DNA from: Escallonia rubra
Lineage: Eukaryota > Streptophyta > Magnoliopsida > Escalloniales > Escalloniaceae
DNA: 64,000 bases
NCBI GenBank assembly: GCA_033065855.1
Contig: JAVXUO010003081.1
Location: forward strand, 35,697-99,696
Direction: 5' to 3'
Shown here: in pieces, positions 44,401-56,107 of the stretch
Layout: every line of letters begins with the position of its first letter
Position numbering within the stretch: the stretch's first letter is position 1
Notes under the pieces: generated by a model
Database searches by the model: none
Told to the model about the DNA's origin: nothing
Seen by the model: the letters and a program-made list of their open reading frames with translations, nothing else
Position numbers and translations under genes: made by a program

Positions 44401-45537
44401 CGCCGGCGATTTGTGACGTCGGAGGTCGAAGTGGTTGGCCAGCGAGAATCTTGATTAAGGTGGTTGCGCCGGTAGTTGCGGCGATGATTGTGCAACTAAT
44501 GATTGTGCAACTGATGAAGGTGGTCGGCGTAGTGGCGCCGTTGCTATTGATTTGGTGGAGCAGATTCCTTGGACGGTGACCATGGCCACCTGCAAATTTG
44601 CCATCCTCAATCTTCGAGCATTTGGCCGGTGACCGTGGTACAGCATTGAGCCGGCGTGTATTGCGGGCAATGGATTTGGACATGAAGCAGATCCGGCAAT
44701 TGGTGGCCGCAAGGGTGAGACAGTGATGGTGCTGTCCATCGCAGTGGTGATGGCGTCGCCCTACCGCTAATCGCGGTGGCGTGCATCTTGAGGAAGTGGT
44801 GGCAACGATTTGGCTGTGACTGCCAGAGCAAGGCCGTGACGGTGAGATGATACTGTCGCAAGCGTGCTCCTCTGCGGTGGCTGACGAAGGTGGCGTCGTA
44901 TCAGTGGCCGATGGAGATATATTGGAGGATAGCGACAGCGGCGCGTATGCGATGGGCTTGGCCATGAGCGGCGCCGGCACCTTGCTGGAAGAGATGTCGC
45001 TGTGGCGGCGCTGCCGTGGTTCTTCATCTTTATCTCTTTGATTTTTTTTTGTTGAGTTGTTGCAATTGTGTTGATCGGAGAAAGGACCCGCCGATGGCGA
45101 CAGTTGGCGATGAATGTCTTGTGACTGGGTGACCGGAGAAAGGCGCCGTTTACGACGTCCTTTTGCGGCGGATGACTTGATGGTTCAGAAGCATACGCGG
45201 TGGCGCGTACGGCTTGAACTTTGTGGTGGTGCTACCCCCGCTGCTTCTCTTCCTTTTGCCGACTTTTTTATGGAGGTGCCGTCGGTGGCACTTTGCTGGT
45301 TCTCTTTGCTGCTCGGGTAGCTTTACGGCGGCCGGAGATGGTGACGTACCTTGTTTGTGGTTTTGCAGCATGGGCCTCCCGTGCAGGTGCTGATGACTGT
45401 GACAACAATTCAATCTGGAGACTTGTGGTGACGGTGGTTGTGTCGGTGGTTCCGACACGTTTCCACCGGAAATAAAACTATTGAATTTTTCTGAGGTCAA
45501 ACGGCTAGGCTGGTGGGTCCCACGGATGGCGCCAAAA
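41411..45537 (-). other. LARD interior, no retroviral genes
   Basis: At 42050-42300 a unit of about 60-65 bp (GGAACTTAGAGTTCTCGT.., CCCTTGAGGG..) is repeated about four times. From 43370 to 45480 the DNA is rich in GGTGGCGG and GCCGGCG-type low-complexity sequence. The longest minus-strand frame (44980-43976, 334 codons) is Ser/Thr/Pro/His rich with no domain and is probably compositional. The polypurine tract is at about 41413-41427 and the primer-binding site at about 45517-45537. Confidence 0.7.
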
Positions 45538-45942
45538 TGTTGCTGCTTAAAATATGTCCCGCGTATGTTGTGGAACCCGAGCCTGGACCGATGACCTGCA
45601 AGACAGAAAACGAGTGACCGCCGGGTGGGGTTCCCGGCGGAGAACTCTCCAATGCTTAAGTCAGAGCGCAGCTGCATGATAATGACTCTGAAAAAGCATG
45701 AATGTGTGTAGTTGTGTAGTCGTCCCTTTTACCTGGGGGGTAGACCCCTTTATATAATGGTAGGAAGAAGAGCCCTAGTAGGACTTGAATGTGAACAAAT
45801 CCAATTAGGATTGTATTAGGATTCTAGAGAATCACGTGTCTATCTCTGATGATAGAGTCTTGATAAGATAATTCCCAATGTCCTAGTATGACTGAGAGTG
45901 CCGGTATTCTCCAATTATTGGGAGTATATTTGAGATATATCA
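45538..45942 (-). repeat. 5' LTR (element orientation)
   Basis: The partner of 41006-41410; it starts TGATATATCTC on the minus strand and is followed directly by the primer-binding site. Confidence 0.92.
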
Positions 45943-46364
45943 CTTTTCAACACTACACACAAACTAGCTACCAATTTACGTTAACACGCCCTTGTTTACC
46001 TAAGTAAGCAGATCCATCTTTTTGAATTGAAGCTTTTCACTCTCAAAGTATTATCAATTTATAAAAGCTGATTATTGTAAACACTATGATGGTAAAGTTG
46101 TCCATTTTCAATTATTTATATGCTTGGTTCAATTAGGAGTGTAGAAGTAGATCAGGTAAGAGTAGGAATAACTTAAATAACACTACAAAAGTCATAAAGC
46201 ATTAAGCTAAATGAACTCCAAGGATATTCACAAGCCCTCATTGATAGTTTTAGAAGATGTCAGAAGAGGCAAATTGTCCTAATCGCCAGACCGTTTAACT
46301 TCTTCGTAATTGTGTGCACACGTGGTCCCGTCAGCATTAAAAGAAAAATCATTTTCTTCCAACA

Positions 46365-47629
46365 GATTTTTAACGACGGACATAAATCCGTCACTACAAG
46401 TGTTTATTTACCAACAAAAAAGTACGTCGATAAATGTATTTAGCGACGGACATTTACCCACAGAATTATTCGTCACTAATTCTTATTCTCAATTTTCTTC
46501 CATTTTTAACCCTTTTTTCCTAGTAATTTTAAGGACTTTTACAGACGAACTCTATCTGTCGGTGAAAGTCTAGATGTTTTAAATTGTTTAACAGCCTTAC
46601 GCGATGGCCTTTTAGCAACGGCCGAAAAATCCATTACTCAAAGTCGTTAAATATGATAAACCTACCCTTTGTTCTTTTCTCCCTGTCGCTCGCCGCTCGC
46701 CCTTGCCCCTCTGCGCTCTCTCTCTCCCCCTCCCCCTCGCCCATAATTCGTAACCACCCACCACACCCCTACCTAGCCCCCTCTGCCGCATGCTGTCACA
46801 GCCTTGGCGCCCTGCTACTGCGCCGCCACCCCCACAGCCCCATCACTCACCTTTGACGCCTCCCACCCCCTCTGCCACACCCTACCCCCGCTACCACAAG
46901 CCCGCCGATCACTTGGCCATATTCCACTGCGACTGCACGCCACGTCTGTAGCCCACCACGCGCCACTGTTGCTACCTGTCCACTACCCATTTTTCTCCGG
47001 CTATCTATACGTGATCTTGATACTCAATATCTTATACTTATTTTTTGTGGAGTATACTGTATTTTCTTAATAGCAACTTAATTTTTTGATTTATCATGCT
47101 TATAGATAAATATGTAATTGTTTTTAGTTTGTTAGTTTGTATAGGAGATTATTGAAATGGGACAAAATTTTCATATCTGGCTTTAAAATGATGGACAAAG
47201 TTTGATGTTATAAACTCATCAGCGGAGCACGACGTAACACTGCGTGGACATAATTTACTTATTAAAAGTTATTAAGAACAATAACTAAAAATAATGATCG
47301 ACTGATATGACTAATTAAAAGCAGTGACAATAAATTAAAAATCTCAAGTGACTAATTAAAAGCAATGAAGACTAAAAACCACAAACCATATAATCTAAAG
47401 CGTAAACCCTAAACTAAACCATAAACCCTAAGCTATCTCCTACACGTTAAATCATAAACCCTAAACCGTAAATCCTAAAGTAAACCCTAAAAACTTAAAC
47501 TAGCCCTTGCCTAAACCCTAATCCTAAACTAAACCCTCAACCCTTTAAATCCTAAATGCAGAACTAAATCCTAAATTATCAACCCTAACCCTAAACCCTA
47601 ATTTGCAAACTCTTAATTAAACCCTAAAC
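46365..47629 (+). repeat. CACTA-6 subterminal repeats, leader and CCCTAAA-type array
   Basis: Eroded ACGACGGAC / CCGTCACTA units (46365-46640), a C-rich leader, about 350 bp of AT-rich DNA with nothing recognised, then AAACCCTAAACC repeats up to the CACTA-3 insertion. Confidence 0.65.
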
Positions 47630-48710
47630 CACTACAAGAAAAGAGGGAATTAGCGACGGACTTTTAGCGACGGACAAAATTCCGTCTCTAAAAGTCTTTT
47701 CAGCGACGGAATACACCCGTCGGGTAAAGTCCGTCGGTAAAACTATTTAACGACGGAATAATTCCGTCCGTAAAAATAACCGTCGGTGAAAGTCGGGTTT
47801 TGCCGACGAACTTTTACCGACGGGTGTGTTCCGTCGGTAAAAATATCCGTCGGTGAAAGTAGGGTTTTGCCAACGGACTTTTACCGACGGGTATTTTCCG
47901 TCGGTAAATGCCTTAAATAGATCAGATCGCCTTCTTCTTTTCTTTCTCCCGTTAATCTCTCTCTCTCTCTCTCTCACCGGCGATTTATCCTCCGTCGCCA
48001 TCCCCGGCAACCTAGCCCCCGACGGAATATATCCTGCCACCGCCTCCGACGCCGCCACTGCCGCCCATCTTCAAAACCGAAGGACCGCTGCTGCGACGCC
48101 ACCACCACTGCTGCGCCGCCACCATAACCGCGCCGCCCATCTTCAAATCAGCCCAAGTTTCTGTAAGTTTAAATATTCCATTTCCCTTCTGCTGTAAAGG
48201 TGCTCCACAGTTTCTCTTGTGACGGTGTTCCATTGTTTCTGAGGGTAGTTACTGAAGAGATGGGGTTCCATGGTTTTCATTTCTGATTTGTATTGAGCAG
48301 CCAAGATACAACTTGTATAGTTGCATCTTGGCTTTAAGAATTGCAAATGCCAGTATATTGCTGACAGAGCTCACTTTCATGCATGATCTAGGAACTGAAG
48401 GAAGCTTAGGAAACACAGATACACAGACACACGAATACTGAATATTTAATCCCTTTTTACAACTTTGATCTTAGTAGTTATAGCATTTTGCTTGGCTTGG
48501 CGGGGTTGATCGACTCTTGGAGGAGGGTTCACCTTTTGGTTTTAAAAAAAGGCTTGGGGAATACGATAACACCAACACATAAATTAGCTTCATGGCCCCT
48601 TATCTCATCTCAACCAAGTAACCATCCTTCTACTTCATTCGGTAAGGCCTAATCCCTTCTTATTACACTGTTTGGTTTTCAGAAAGAATAGCAAGTCAAG
48701 TCGAGTGCAA

Positions 48711-48906
48711 ATGGGTGTGATTAGAAGCAGTTTCACGTTCATGGTTGGGGCTATTAGTAGAGCTTATATTGCCCAAAACTATCACGTACCCAACATCAGG
48801 AAACACTACAAAAGTGAATGTGTCATTGCCAAGCACGTTCAGGACTTATCGTAAACCTGAAATGGAAAAACATCTTTACAACCAGAACAAGGCTTCGACT
48901 GATTAA
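48711..48906 (+). pseudogene. captured MGVIRSSF-family fragment, CACTA-3 copy
   Basis: Same fragment, frame and +1 lesion as 13827-14022 of CACTA-1; only isolated base changes are seen. Confidence 0.5.
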
Positions 48907-49071
48907 ATAGTTGGTTGCACATGTATCGTACTACCCACCTAACTACCTACTCACGGCAGGCGCAAGTTTTCATCAGGATTAAGGAAGTTTGGTGGTGGCT
49001 TTGTAATTTAGGTAGATGTCGATGGTTGCTATCAGGGCGTGGTACGTGTGGATCTGTTCGTCGCCCCAGCC

Positions 49072-50497
49072 GTCGCCCCAGCCGTCTCCATCTTCCGCGG
49101 GTTCTACCTCAGGTATAGTTGATAACGGTGTTTCCTACATTTTCGCTAGCCCCATTTTAGAACTGTATTAATGTCTGTGTTTTGTAGGATCTCGACGAGG
49201 CCGTGGTCCGACACGCGGGGTACGCATCGACCCCCAGCGTAAACAGAGAGTTACGCACACGCAGGAGGGCCTGTAAGTACTAAAAATATCACCTCATGCC
49301 TTATGTTTAAAAATTTTGGGTGTTAATTTATATTTGAACTGTATTAATTAATTTAATTACTTCTTTGGCAGGATCCTGGAGAATATGGCGAGGACGAAGA
49401 TCGGCGTTCTTGTGAAGGGCCGATTCTTCGAGCCACGCCTGTACTGGAAGGAATGGGATGCCGCTGCGAGGGAGGCCCTATGGGAGGAGTGGCTGGTACG
49501 GTGAAGTATTTTTTTCAGCGTTAGTAAATGTTAAATTACAGTTTGTTTTATGTTGTTAATTTGTGTTATTGAATGCATTACAGGAGGGGTTCACGTTTGA
49601 TACGCCTGAGCAGCAGGGACTGGGGCAGCAGGCTTTCTTTGCCTACATCGACAAGAATTACCGCCGATGGCTCCACGATGCACGGGACCGGGCGAAGAGG
49701 GCGCTGCCCGCGGGTGCCCCGATGACGGACATGACGAAATATCCCCCACATTGGATATCTCACCGTGTATGGGGGGAGATGATAGATCGGTGGGCTGCGG
49801 ATCCAGGTTGGGACGCCAAGAGTAAGAGCGGGGCTGCGAACAGACATAACAGAGATCCGACGCACACGGGGGGGTCGGTGCCACACGACATCGTCCGACA
49901 TATGAACGCGGTCGAGCACCCGGATCTAGAGGAGGATGAGGTCATAGCTCTGACCTATACTCAAACGCACGTGCGGAAGAAGGACAAGGACGAGACGCAC
50001 CAGGCGGGCGACTATATTTCAGATATTGCCCGGCGGATCGATGTGAGTCAATTTATTTAAGTTAATCTGTTTCTTTCTATCCTCGATATCTATTTCGTTA
50101 ATTAATGCCATAACATACCGTTAAACCACTATTTTTGCAGGCCTCGTATGAACAGCTAAGGGGGTCCGAGCAGCAGTCCGGACAGCCATCAGCGTCCACT
50201 AGTACGGCTGCGAGTACTGGGGGGTTGAAGCGATGGCTGGATACGCCGGAGGTCGTGAATCGGCCGAAAGGCCGCATACGCGGCCTGCCTAGCACGACTC
50301 CTCGTGCCGTGATAGGAGCGTCCTCACCCCCTGCTGCCCCTCCACAGACACCGGCTCCTCGGCCTCAGTTGCGCGAGGAGGATATCGAGCGCATTGCTAC
50401 AGTGGTGTGCCGGATGATGAGGGAGCAGGGCACTGCTGGACCAGCCGCCCCGGCCCCCGTTCAACAGGATCCAGATCCGGGACTCGGGAACCCCTGA
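49072..50497 (+). pseudogene. N-terminally truncated TNPA-like gene in CACTA-3
   Basis: Exon 1 begins inside the Ser/Pro repeat and ends at 49112; exons 49188-49272, 49372-49495, 49584-50042 and 50141-50497 are intact and keep the CACTA-1 splice sites and reading frame. The first about 60 codons including the start are deleted. A product could arise only from another in-frame start or from a fusion to the 5' leader; otherwise it is dead. The core domain is complete (YRRWLHDARDRAKR, HTGGSVPHD). Confidence 0.8.
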
Positions 50498-51082
50498 TGA
50501 GCCCCTTCCCGTGCCCGTTCCTAGCTTCCCCCCCCCCCCCCGCGCCCGGGTTGTACTCTTCTCCCCTCTCCTAACCGGCTATCTCCGGTTCCCGGCTTGT
50601 ACATGTATTAGTTTCTTTTATAATAAATATTTTTTATAATTGATTATATATTTTTTTTCTGTATTTCGCTTATTGCGCGTTGTTGTTGAGAATTGTATTT
50701 CTGTACAGGTTTAGGTAATTGAAAAATAAAAAAAAAAATTTTAAAAAATATTGACTTTTGGCGACGGATTTATTCCGTCCATAAAATATTCCTTTCAATT
50801 AAATATTTAGCGACGGAATATTCCGTCGCTAAATATTTAATCCGTGGCTAATTGGACAAAAAAGAAAATAAATTAAAATTTCTAAAAATATAATTAGCGA
50901 CGGATATTCCGTCGCTAATGAAAAATAAATCCGCCGGTAAAAATCACATATTTAGCGACGGATTTAAAAATTCCGTCGCTAAACTATTAGTGACGGGCTT
51001 TTATACGAGGGATTTTTAGCGACGGATGTTTGGCTTTTAGCGACGGATTTCCCCGTCGCTAAAAGCCTGTTTTCTTGTAGTG
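50498..51082 (+). repeat. CACTA-3 3' subterminal repeats and terminus
   Basis: As in CACTA-1, with several GCGACGG units deleted. Confidence 0.9.
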
Positions 51083-51085
51083 AAC

Positions 51086-51489
51086 TCTAAACCCTAGCCC
51101 CGAACAACGATAGGCCCTAAACCGTTAACCCTAAAACAATATTGAAATATCATAATGTGATGACACAATATAAACTCCGTTAAGCAATATCATTTGTTGA
51201 AATAAATTGCCTATAGGCAAGCAAATACAGACTCTTACTTTGTGAAGTCCATTAACAACGAGTTAGCTACAACTCATTGTTGTTGAGAATTTGAAGGAGA
51301 ATTATTTTGGTTATGGCATGTTCTTGCAAATTAATCTTACAATTTCATATACGAAACATTTATGTTTTAGAAAGATTATTGCATTCTACAAAATTTTAAA
51401 CCCATGCATGCGTAAAAACACTTAGTTCATGTTCAAAGGTACTCATTACGAAGTAATGTTTGTAATGAGCCTTTAGATGTCCCTTTTGT
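51086..51489. other. CACTA-6 spacer after CACTA-3
   Basis: A few CCCTAAA-type units, then sequence matching 5110-5460 of CACTA-5 (for example AACGAGTTAG and GGCATGTTCTTGCAAATTAA). No gene. Confidence 0.7.
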
Positions 51490-51770
51490 ATAATTTTAGA
51501 AAGCTAAGTGTCTATGAAATAGTGCATCGACTCTTGATCCGCGTTTTATGTCATGGAAATATGGCAGACTGTTATCATGTGTTTCATTGGGTGCATATAG
51601 ATGTGGTTCCTTACATTCCTTTTTTGCTTGTAAGAGTATGATTGGATGTTAGAACACCTAATCGATGTCATGTATTTGGGAGATATAGAAATTGTACTGC
51701 CAATTTTTTTGTAGACATAAGACAAAGCACGAGTCGCTAACTGTCTTATAGACATGTTCTCTTATGAATG
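51490..51770. other. long imperfect hairpin upstream of TNPD (CACTA-6 copy)
   Basis: Eroded version of the hairpin at 16886-17156. The right arm GGATGTTAGAACACCTAATCG is well kept; the left arm has drifted (GTGGTTCCTTACATTCC). Confidence 0.6.
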
Positions 51771-51903
51771 AGATACGACCACTACCTCCTAGAGAACGGA
51801 GGGGGTATAGACAGATGTTGTCATGTGCTTGCATTCATTTACATATCACCCCCACATGATTACTAATTTTTATTTAAGGTGTTATGTAATATTACCAGTA
51901 ATC

Positions 51904-52545
51904 ATGTCGGTTGATCGAGATTAGATGAAAATGAGAATTGATGATGTTCTCAACATCGTGTCGATAAATTTCTCAACTTTGCTAGTGCTAATCCTAGTTT
52001 TGTTGACCTCGAGAAGATAAGGTTTTCTTTGTAGATCATGTGAGTTGTTGCATTGGAGAAAAAGAGTGGTAGTAAAATATCATATTCTCCGGTATGGACT
52101 TATGAGTCGATACGCAAGGTGGACTCAATAAGAAAAATCAGTAGTAGTGCCATCCAACACGGGTAGTCAACCCGAAGCTAGCCTCGATGCAAATGTTTAT
52201 TATCGAGACATGGTTATAGATGCTGGGCATGCTGATGTTGACTGGAGTAATTACCAGAATGAAAACCATAGACAAGAAACCAATGAGCATGGTAATCAAT
52301 TTTGTGATTTATTAAGAGACACCGAGGAGCCACTGCGGGATGAAATTAAGAAGCACATAGAGCTGTCTATGGTTAGTATGTTTTTACAGCTGACATCGGA
52401 GAACGGGTCGAGTGACAAAGGATTTAATAACGTTTTGATATTTCTTAAGGAATTTTTACCGGAAAATGAGAAGCTGTCAAGGTCATATTATGATACCACA
52501 AAGATGATGATGAAACTTGGATTGGATATGAGCCTCAAATGGTTC
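51904..52545 (+). pseudogene. TNPD remnant of CACTA-6
   Basis: Begins MSVDRD then TAG, with frame changes in the Transpos_assoc part. From 52147 a cleaner frame encodes YRDMVIDAGHADVDW.. and YYDTTKMMMKLGLD, homologous to residues 110-215 of the CACTA-1 transposase, and it ends abruptly. Confidence 0.9.
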
Positions 52546-52639
52546 CATCTGAATGCTAACACGATAACTGTTATTATAAGCAAATCCAACCAATGGTAAA
52601 TGACTACCTTAATTATCTCAAAATTAAAATTAAAATTAA

Positions 52640-53721
52640 AAAGCCGGAGTATGTCCTCGAATGTCTGGATAGTTCACTTAGATTTCCCGTCTGTCTTTGG
52701 ATGAAAAGTTGTGCCAAGATTAAGCCTTATACCCATGACCTTGTGCAAATCACCCAAAAAACGTGAAGTAATCTTGGGTATCTATCTGACAAATTGGATA
52801 AAGGTCCTCCGTGCAACCTAAGTATCTCTTGAACGTACATGTTAGCAAGCACGTCAATCGAATCCTTGCTCCTTATCGCCAAAAAGTGACTTGATTTGGA
52901 TAAACACTTAACTATCACTCATATTGCATCGTGCCATTTTTTAGTCGGAGGTAGTCCAGCCGCAAAGTTCATTGTTATATGCTCCCATTTTCACTCAGGA
53001 ATCAGGAATAGAAAATGGTCTCAGCATCCCAGTGGGACTCTGATTTCTGTTTTAATCTGTTGACACATTATACATTTAGCCACAAAGTCTGCTACCTTTC
53101 TTTTCATGTTATTCAATGAAAAACAGCACTCAAGTTCTAGTACATCTTGGTATTACTTGGGTGAACTAGAAAAGCTGAACTGTGAACCTCTAAAAAAATC
53201 TATCTCTTTAAGTTTGGATTGAAGGAACACACAGTCTAGTACCATGCAAAGAACACCCTCTTTATCCAATCTGAATTAATGTACCCACCTTCCTTAACTC
53301 TGTCACTAATCTTGATCAACTCAGAATCTGATGTTTGAGCCCTCTTAGCTCTCTTTGTCAATGACAGTTACACTTCTAGATGTGCCAATTAACCACCAGG
53401 ATTTGAAAAATTTACCTCAATTTCCAACTTCTTCAAGTTTATCAGCAAGTGGGGTTGTTTTGTTATCATAACCAAAAGTCTTCACGTGTTCTTTCAGCTC
53501 AGTACTTCTGCCAATACATTAGCTTTACTTGGATGGCATAATTAAGATGGTGCAATCATCGTCTTTCAACAATTCTAACCATCTTCTTTATCTCATAGTC
53601 AATTCCTTTTGTCTGAAGATATATTCCAAACTTTTGTGGTCTATATAAATCTCACACGACTCACCAAAAGGATAGTTCAGCTCATTCGGTTGAAGTTGTC
53701 TGGAGGCATAAATAATTACCT
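52640..53721 (-). pseudogene. Ty3/gypsy pol remnant (RNase H to integrase)
   Basis: On the minus strand, [16 protein letters not shown] and [18 protein letters not shown] (53700-53590) are RNase H motifs with a deletion between them. FVAKCIMCQQIK (near 53080) is the integrase zinc-binding tail; LSKSSHFLAIR, YVQEILRLHG and LSDRYPR (52918-52780) are the integrase core; and TTFHPKTDGKS follows. Multiple stops and shifts make it dead. It is cut at 53721 by the end of CACTA-2. Confidence 0.85.
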
Positions 53722-54359
53722 CACTACAAGAACACAGACTTTTAGCGACGGGGAAATCCGTCGCTAAAAGCAAAAAATCCGTCGCTAAAGGAATTAGCGA
53801 CGGATTCACCGTCGCTAAAAATCCCTCGTATAAAAGCCCGTCACTAATAGTTTAGCGACGGAATTTTTAAATCCGTCGCTAAATATGTGATTTTTACCGA
53901 CGGATTTAGTTTTCATTAGCGACGGAATATCCGTCGCTAATTATATTTTTAGAATTTTAATTTATTTTCTTTTTTGTCCAATTAGCGACGGATTAAATAT
54001 TTAGCGACGGAATATTTCGTCGCTAAATAGCTTATTTAGCGACGGAATATTCCGTCGCTAAATATTTAATTGAAAGGAATATTTTAGCGACGGAATAAAT
54101 CCGTCGCCAAAAGTCAATTTTTTTTTATTTTTTTTTTCAATTACCTAAACCTGTACAGAAATACAATTCTCAACAACAACGCGCAATAAGCGAAATACAG
54201 AAAAACATATATAATCAATTATAAAAAATATTTATTATAAAAGAAACTAATACATGTACATGCCGGGAACCGGAGATAGCCGGTTAGGAGAGGGGAGAAG
54301 ATTACAACCCGGGCGCGGGGGGGGGGGGGAAGCTAGGAACGGGCATGGGAAGGGGCTCA
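53722..54359 (-). repeat. CACTA-2 3' subterminal repeats
   Basis: GCGACGG arrays to about 54115, then AT-rich 3' UTR and a G-run (C on the coding strand) near 54318. Confidence 0.9.
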
Positions 54360-55921
54360 TCAGGGGTTCCCAAGTCCCGAATCTGGATCCTGCTGAACCG
54401 GGGCCGGGGCGGCTGGTCCAGCAGTGCCCTGCTCCCTCATCATCCGACACACCACTGTAGCAATGCGCTCGATATCCTCCTCGTGCAACTGAGGCCGAGG
54501 AGCCGGTGTCTGTGGAGGGGCAGCAGGGGGTGAGGACGCTCCTATCACGGCACGAGGAGTCGTGCTAGGCAGGCCGCGTATGCGGCCTTTCGGCCGATTC
54601 ACGACCTTCGGCGTATCCAGCCATCGCTTCAACCCCCCAGTACTCGCAGCCGTACTAGTGGACGCTGATGGCTGTCCGGACTGCTGCTCGGACCCCCTTA
54701 GCTGTTCATACGAGGCCTGCAAAAATAGTGGTTTAACGATATGTTATGGCATTAATTAACGAAACAGACATCGAGGATAGAAAGAAACAGATTAACTTAA
54801 ATAAATTGACTCACATCGATCCGCCGGGCAATATCTGAAATATAGTCGCCCGCCTGGTGCGTCTCGTCCTTGTCCTTCTTCCGCACGTGCGTCTGAGTAT
54901 AGGTCAGAGCTATGACCTCATCCTCCTCTAGATCCGGGTGCTCGACCGCGTTCATATGTCGGACGATGTCGTGTGGCACCGACCCCCCCGTGTGCGTCGG
55001 ATCTCTGTTCTGTCTGTTCTCAGCCCCGCTCTTACTCTTGGCATCCCAACCTGGATCCGCAGCCCACCGATCTATCATCTCCCCCCATACACGGTGAGAT
55101 ATCCAATGTGGGGGATATTTCGTCATGTCCGTCATCGGGGCACCCGCGGGCAGCGCCCTCTTCGCCCGGTCCCGTGCATTGTGGAGCCATCGGCGGTAAT
55201 TCTTGCCGATGTAGGCAAAAAAAGCCTTCTGCCCCAGTCCCTGCTGCTCAGGCGTATCAAACGTGAACTCCTCCTGTAATGCATTCAATAACACAAATTA
55301 ACAACATAAAACAAACTGTAATTTAACATTTACTAACGCTGAAAAAAATACTTCACCGTACCAGCCACTCCTCCCATAGGGCCTCCCTCGCAGCGGCATC
55401 CCATTCCTTCCAGTACAGGCGTGGCTCGAAGAATCGGCCCTTCACAAGAACGCCGATCTTCGTCCTCGCCATATTCTCCAGGATCCTGCCAAAGAAGTAA
55501 TTAAATTAATTAATACAGTTCAAATATAAATTAACACCCAAAATTTTTAAACATAAGGCATGAGGTGATATTTTTAGTACTTACAGGCCCTCCTGCGTGA
55601 GCGTAACTCTCTGTTTACGCTGGGGGTCGATGCGTACCCCGCGTGTCGGACCACGGCCTCGTCGAGATCCTACAAAACACAGACATTAATACCGTTCAAA
55701 TATAAGGCTAGCGAAAATGTAGGAAACACCGTTATCAACTATACCTGAGGTAGAACCCACGGTGACGGCGACAGCTGGGGCTGGGCCCCCGATGGCTGTC
55801 CGCGATCACTCTGTGCCTCGTCATCAGTAGGCAATGACAAGGTGGGACTAACCGGGGAGAAAGCAGCTCGGCGTCCAGCCCGGCCACGAATAGCCCGTAT
55901 CCTATCCATATCTGACTTCAT
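54360..55921 (-). pseudogene. TNPA-like gene of CACTA-2, frameshifted
   Basis: Exons map to 55921-55745, 55669-55585, 55485-55362, 55273-54815 and 54716-54360. Compared with CACTA-1, exon 1 lacks 43 bp covering the Ser/Pro repeat, which is not a multiple of three and shifts the frame before the first splice site. The remaining exons are open and almost identical. Confidence 0.85.
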
Positions 55922-55984
55922 ATAGATTATATACAAAGACATTAACACGTGAAAAACAATAATCTTGGCATAAATCATCATCGG

Positions 55985-56027
<43 letters not shown>

Positions 56028-56107
56028 CGGATGTGCAAAAACACATCAATAAACACCAAGTTCTAAAATGTTACTACATTTTTCCCGTGATGTTACAACA
56101 TTACAAG

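Larger units (their letters stand above)
41006..45942 (-). mobile_element. LTR retrotransposon without gag/pol (LARD-like), 4,937 bp
   Basis: Two 405-bp LTRs (41006-41410, 45538-45942) with TG..CA ends are flanked by a perfect 5-bp duplication CTTTT (41001-41005, 45943-45947). Orientation is minus: next to the LTR at 45538 the minus strand reads TGGCGCCATCCGTGGGA, a plausible primer-binding site, and before the other LTR it reads GGAAGTGGGGGG, a polypurine tract. No gag, protease, RT, RNase H or integrase motif is visible in the 4.1-kb interior. By eye the LTRs differ at about seven positions, all transitions, so insertion is recent. Confidence 0.92.
47630..51082 (+). mobile_element. CACTA-3: deletion derivative of CACTA-1, 3,453 bp
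   Basis: The ends are CACTACAAGAAAA (47630) and TTTTCTTGTAGTG (51082), with duplication AAC (47627-47629 and 51083-51085). It is nearly identical to CACTA-1 at both ends but lacks about 7.2 kb: after GATCTGTTCG at about 49060 the sequence resumes inside the Ser/Pro repeat of TNPA exon 1. TNPD, DUF4216, hairpin, G-box and AATTA arrays are all gone. The breakpoint region has short shared sequence (CGTC, CGCCCCAGCC). Confidence 0.95.
46181..52545 (+). mobile_element. CACTA-6: decayed CACTA element, host of CACTA-3
   Basis: A possible left end CACTACAAAAG lies at 46181, but GCGACGG-like units start only near 46365, so the boundary is uncertain. A CT/C-rich leader (46670-47000), CCCTAAA-type repeats (47370-47629 and 51083-51150), the hairpin (about 51490-51770) and a TNPD remnant follow in CACTA order. 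The right end is missing: at about 52545 the sequence passes into gypsy-derived DNA. Confidence 0.7.

Noticed and set aside
43976-44980. 334-codon minus-strand frame in the LARD
   Set aside because: Ser/Thr/Pro/His-rich composition mirrors GC-rich low-complexity DNA; no gag or pol motif and overlapping frames on the other strand.
48915-49118. 67-codon frame crossing the CACTA-3 deletion junction
   Set aside because: It reads TNPA exon 1 in the wrong frame; no support as a fusion protein.
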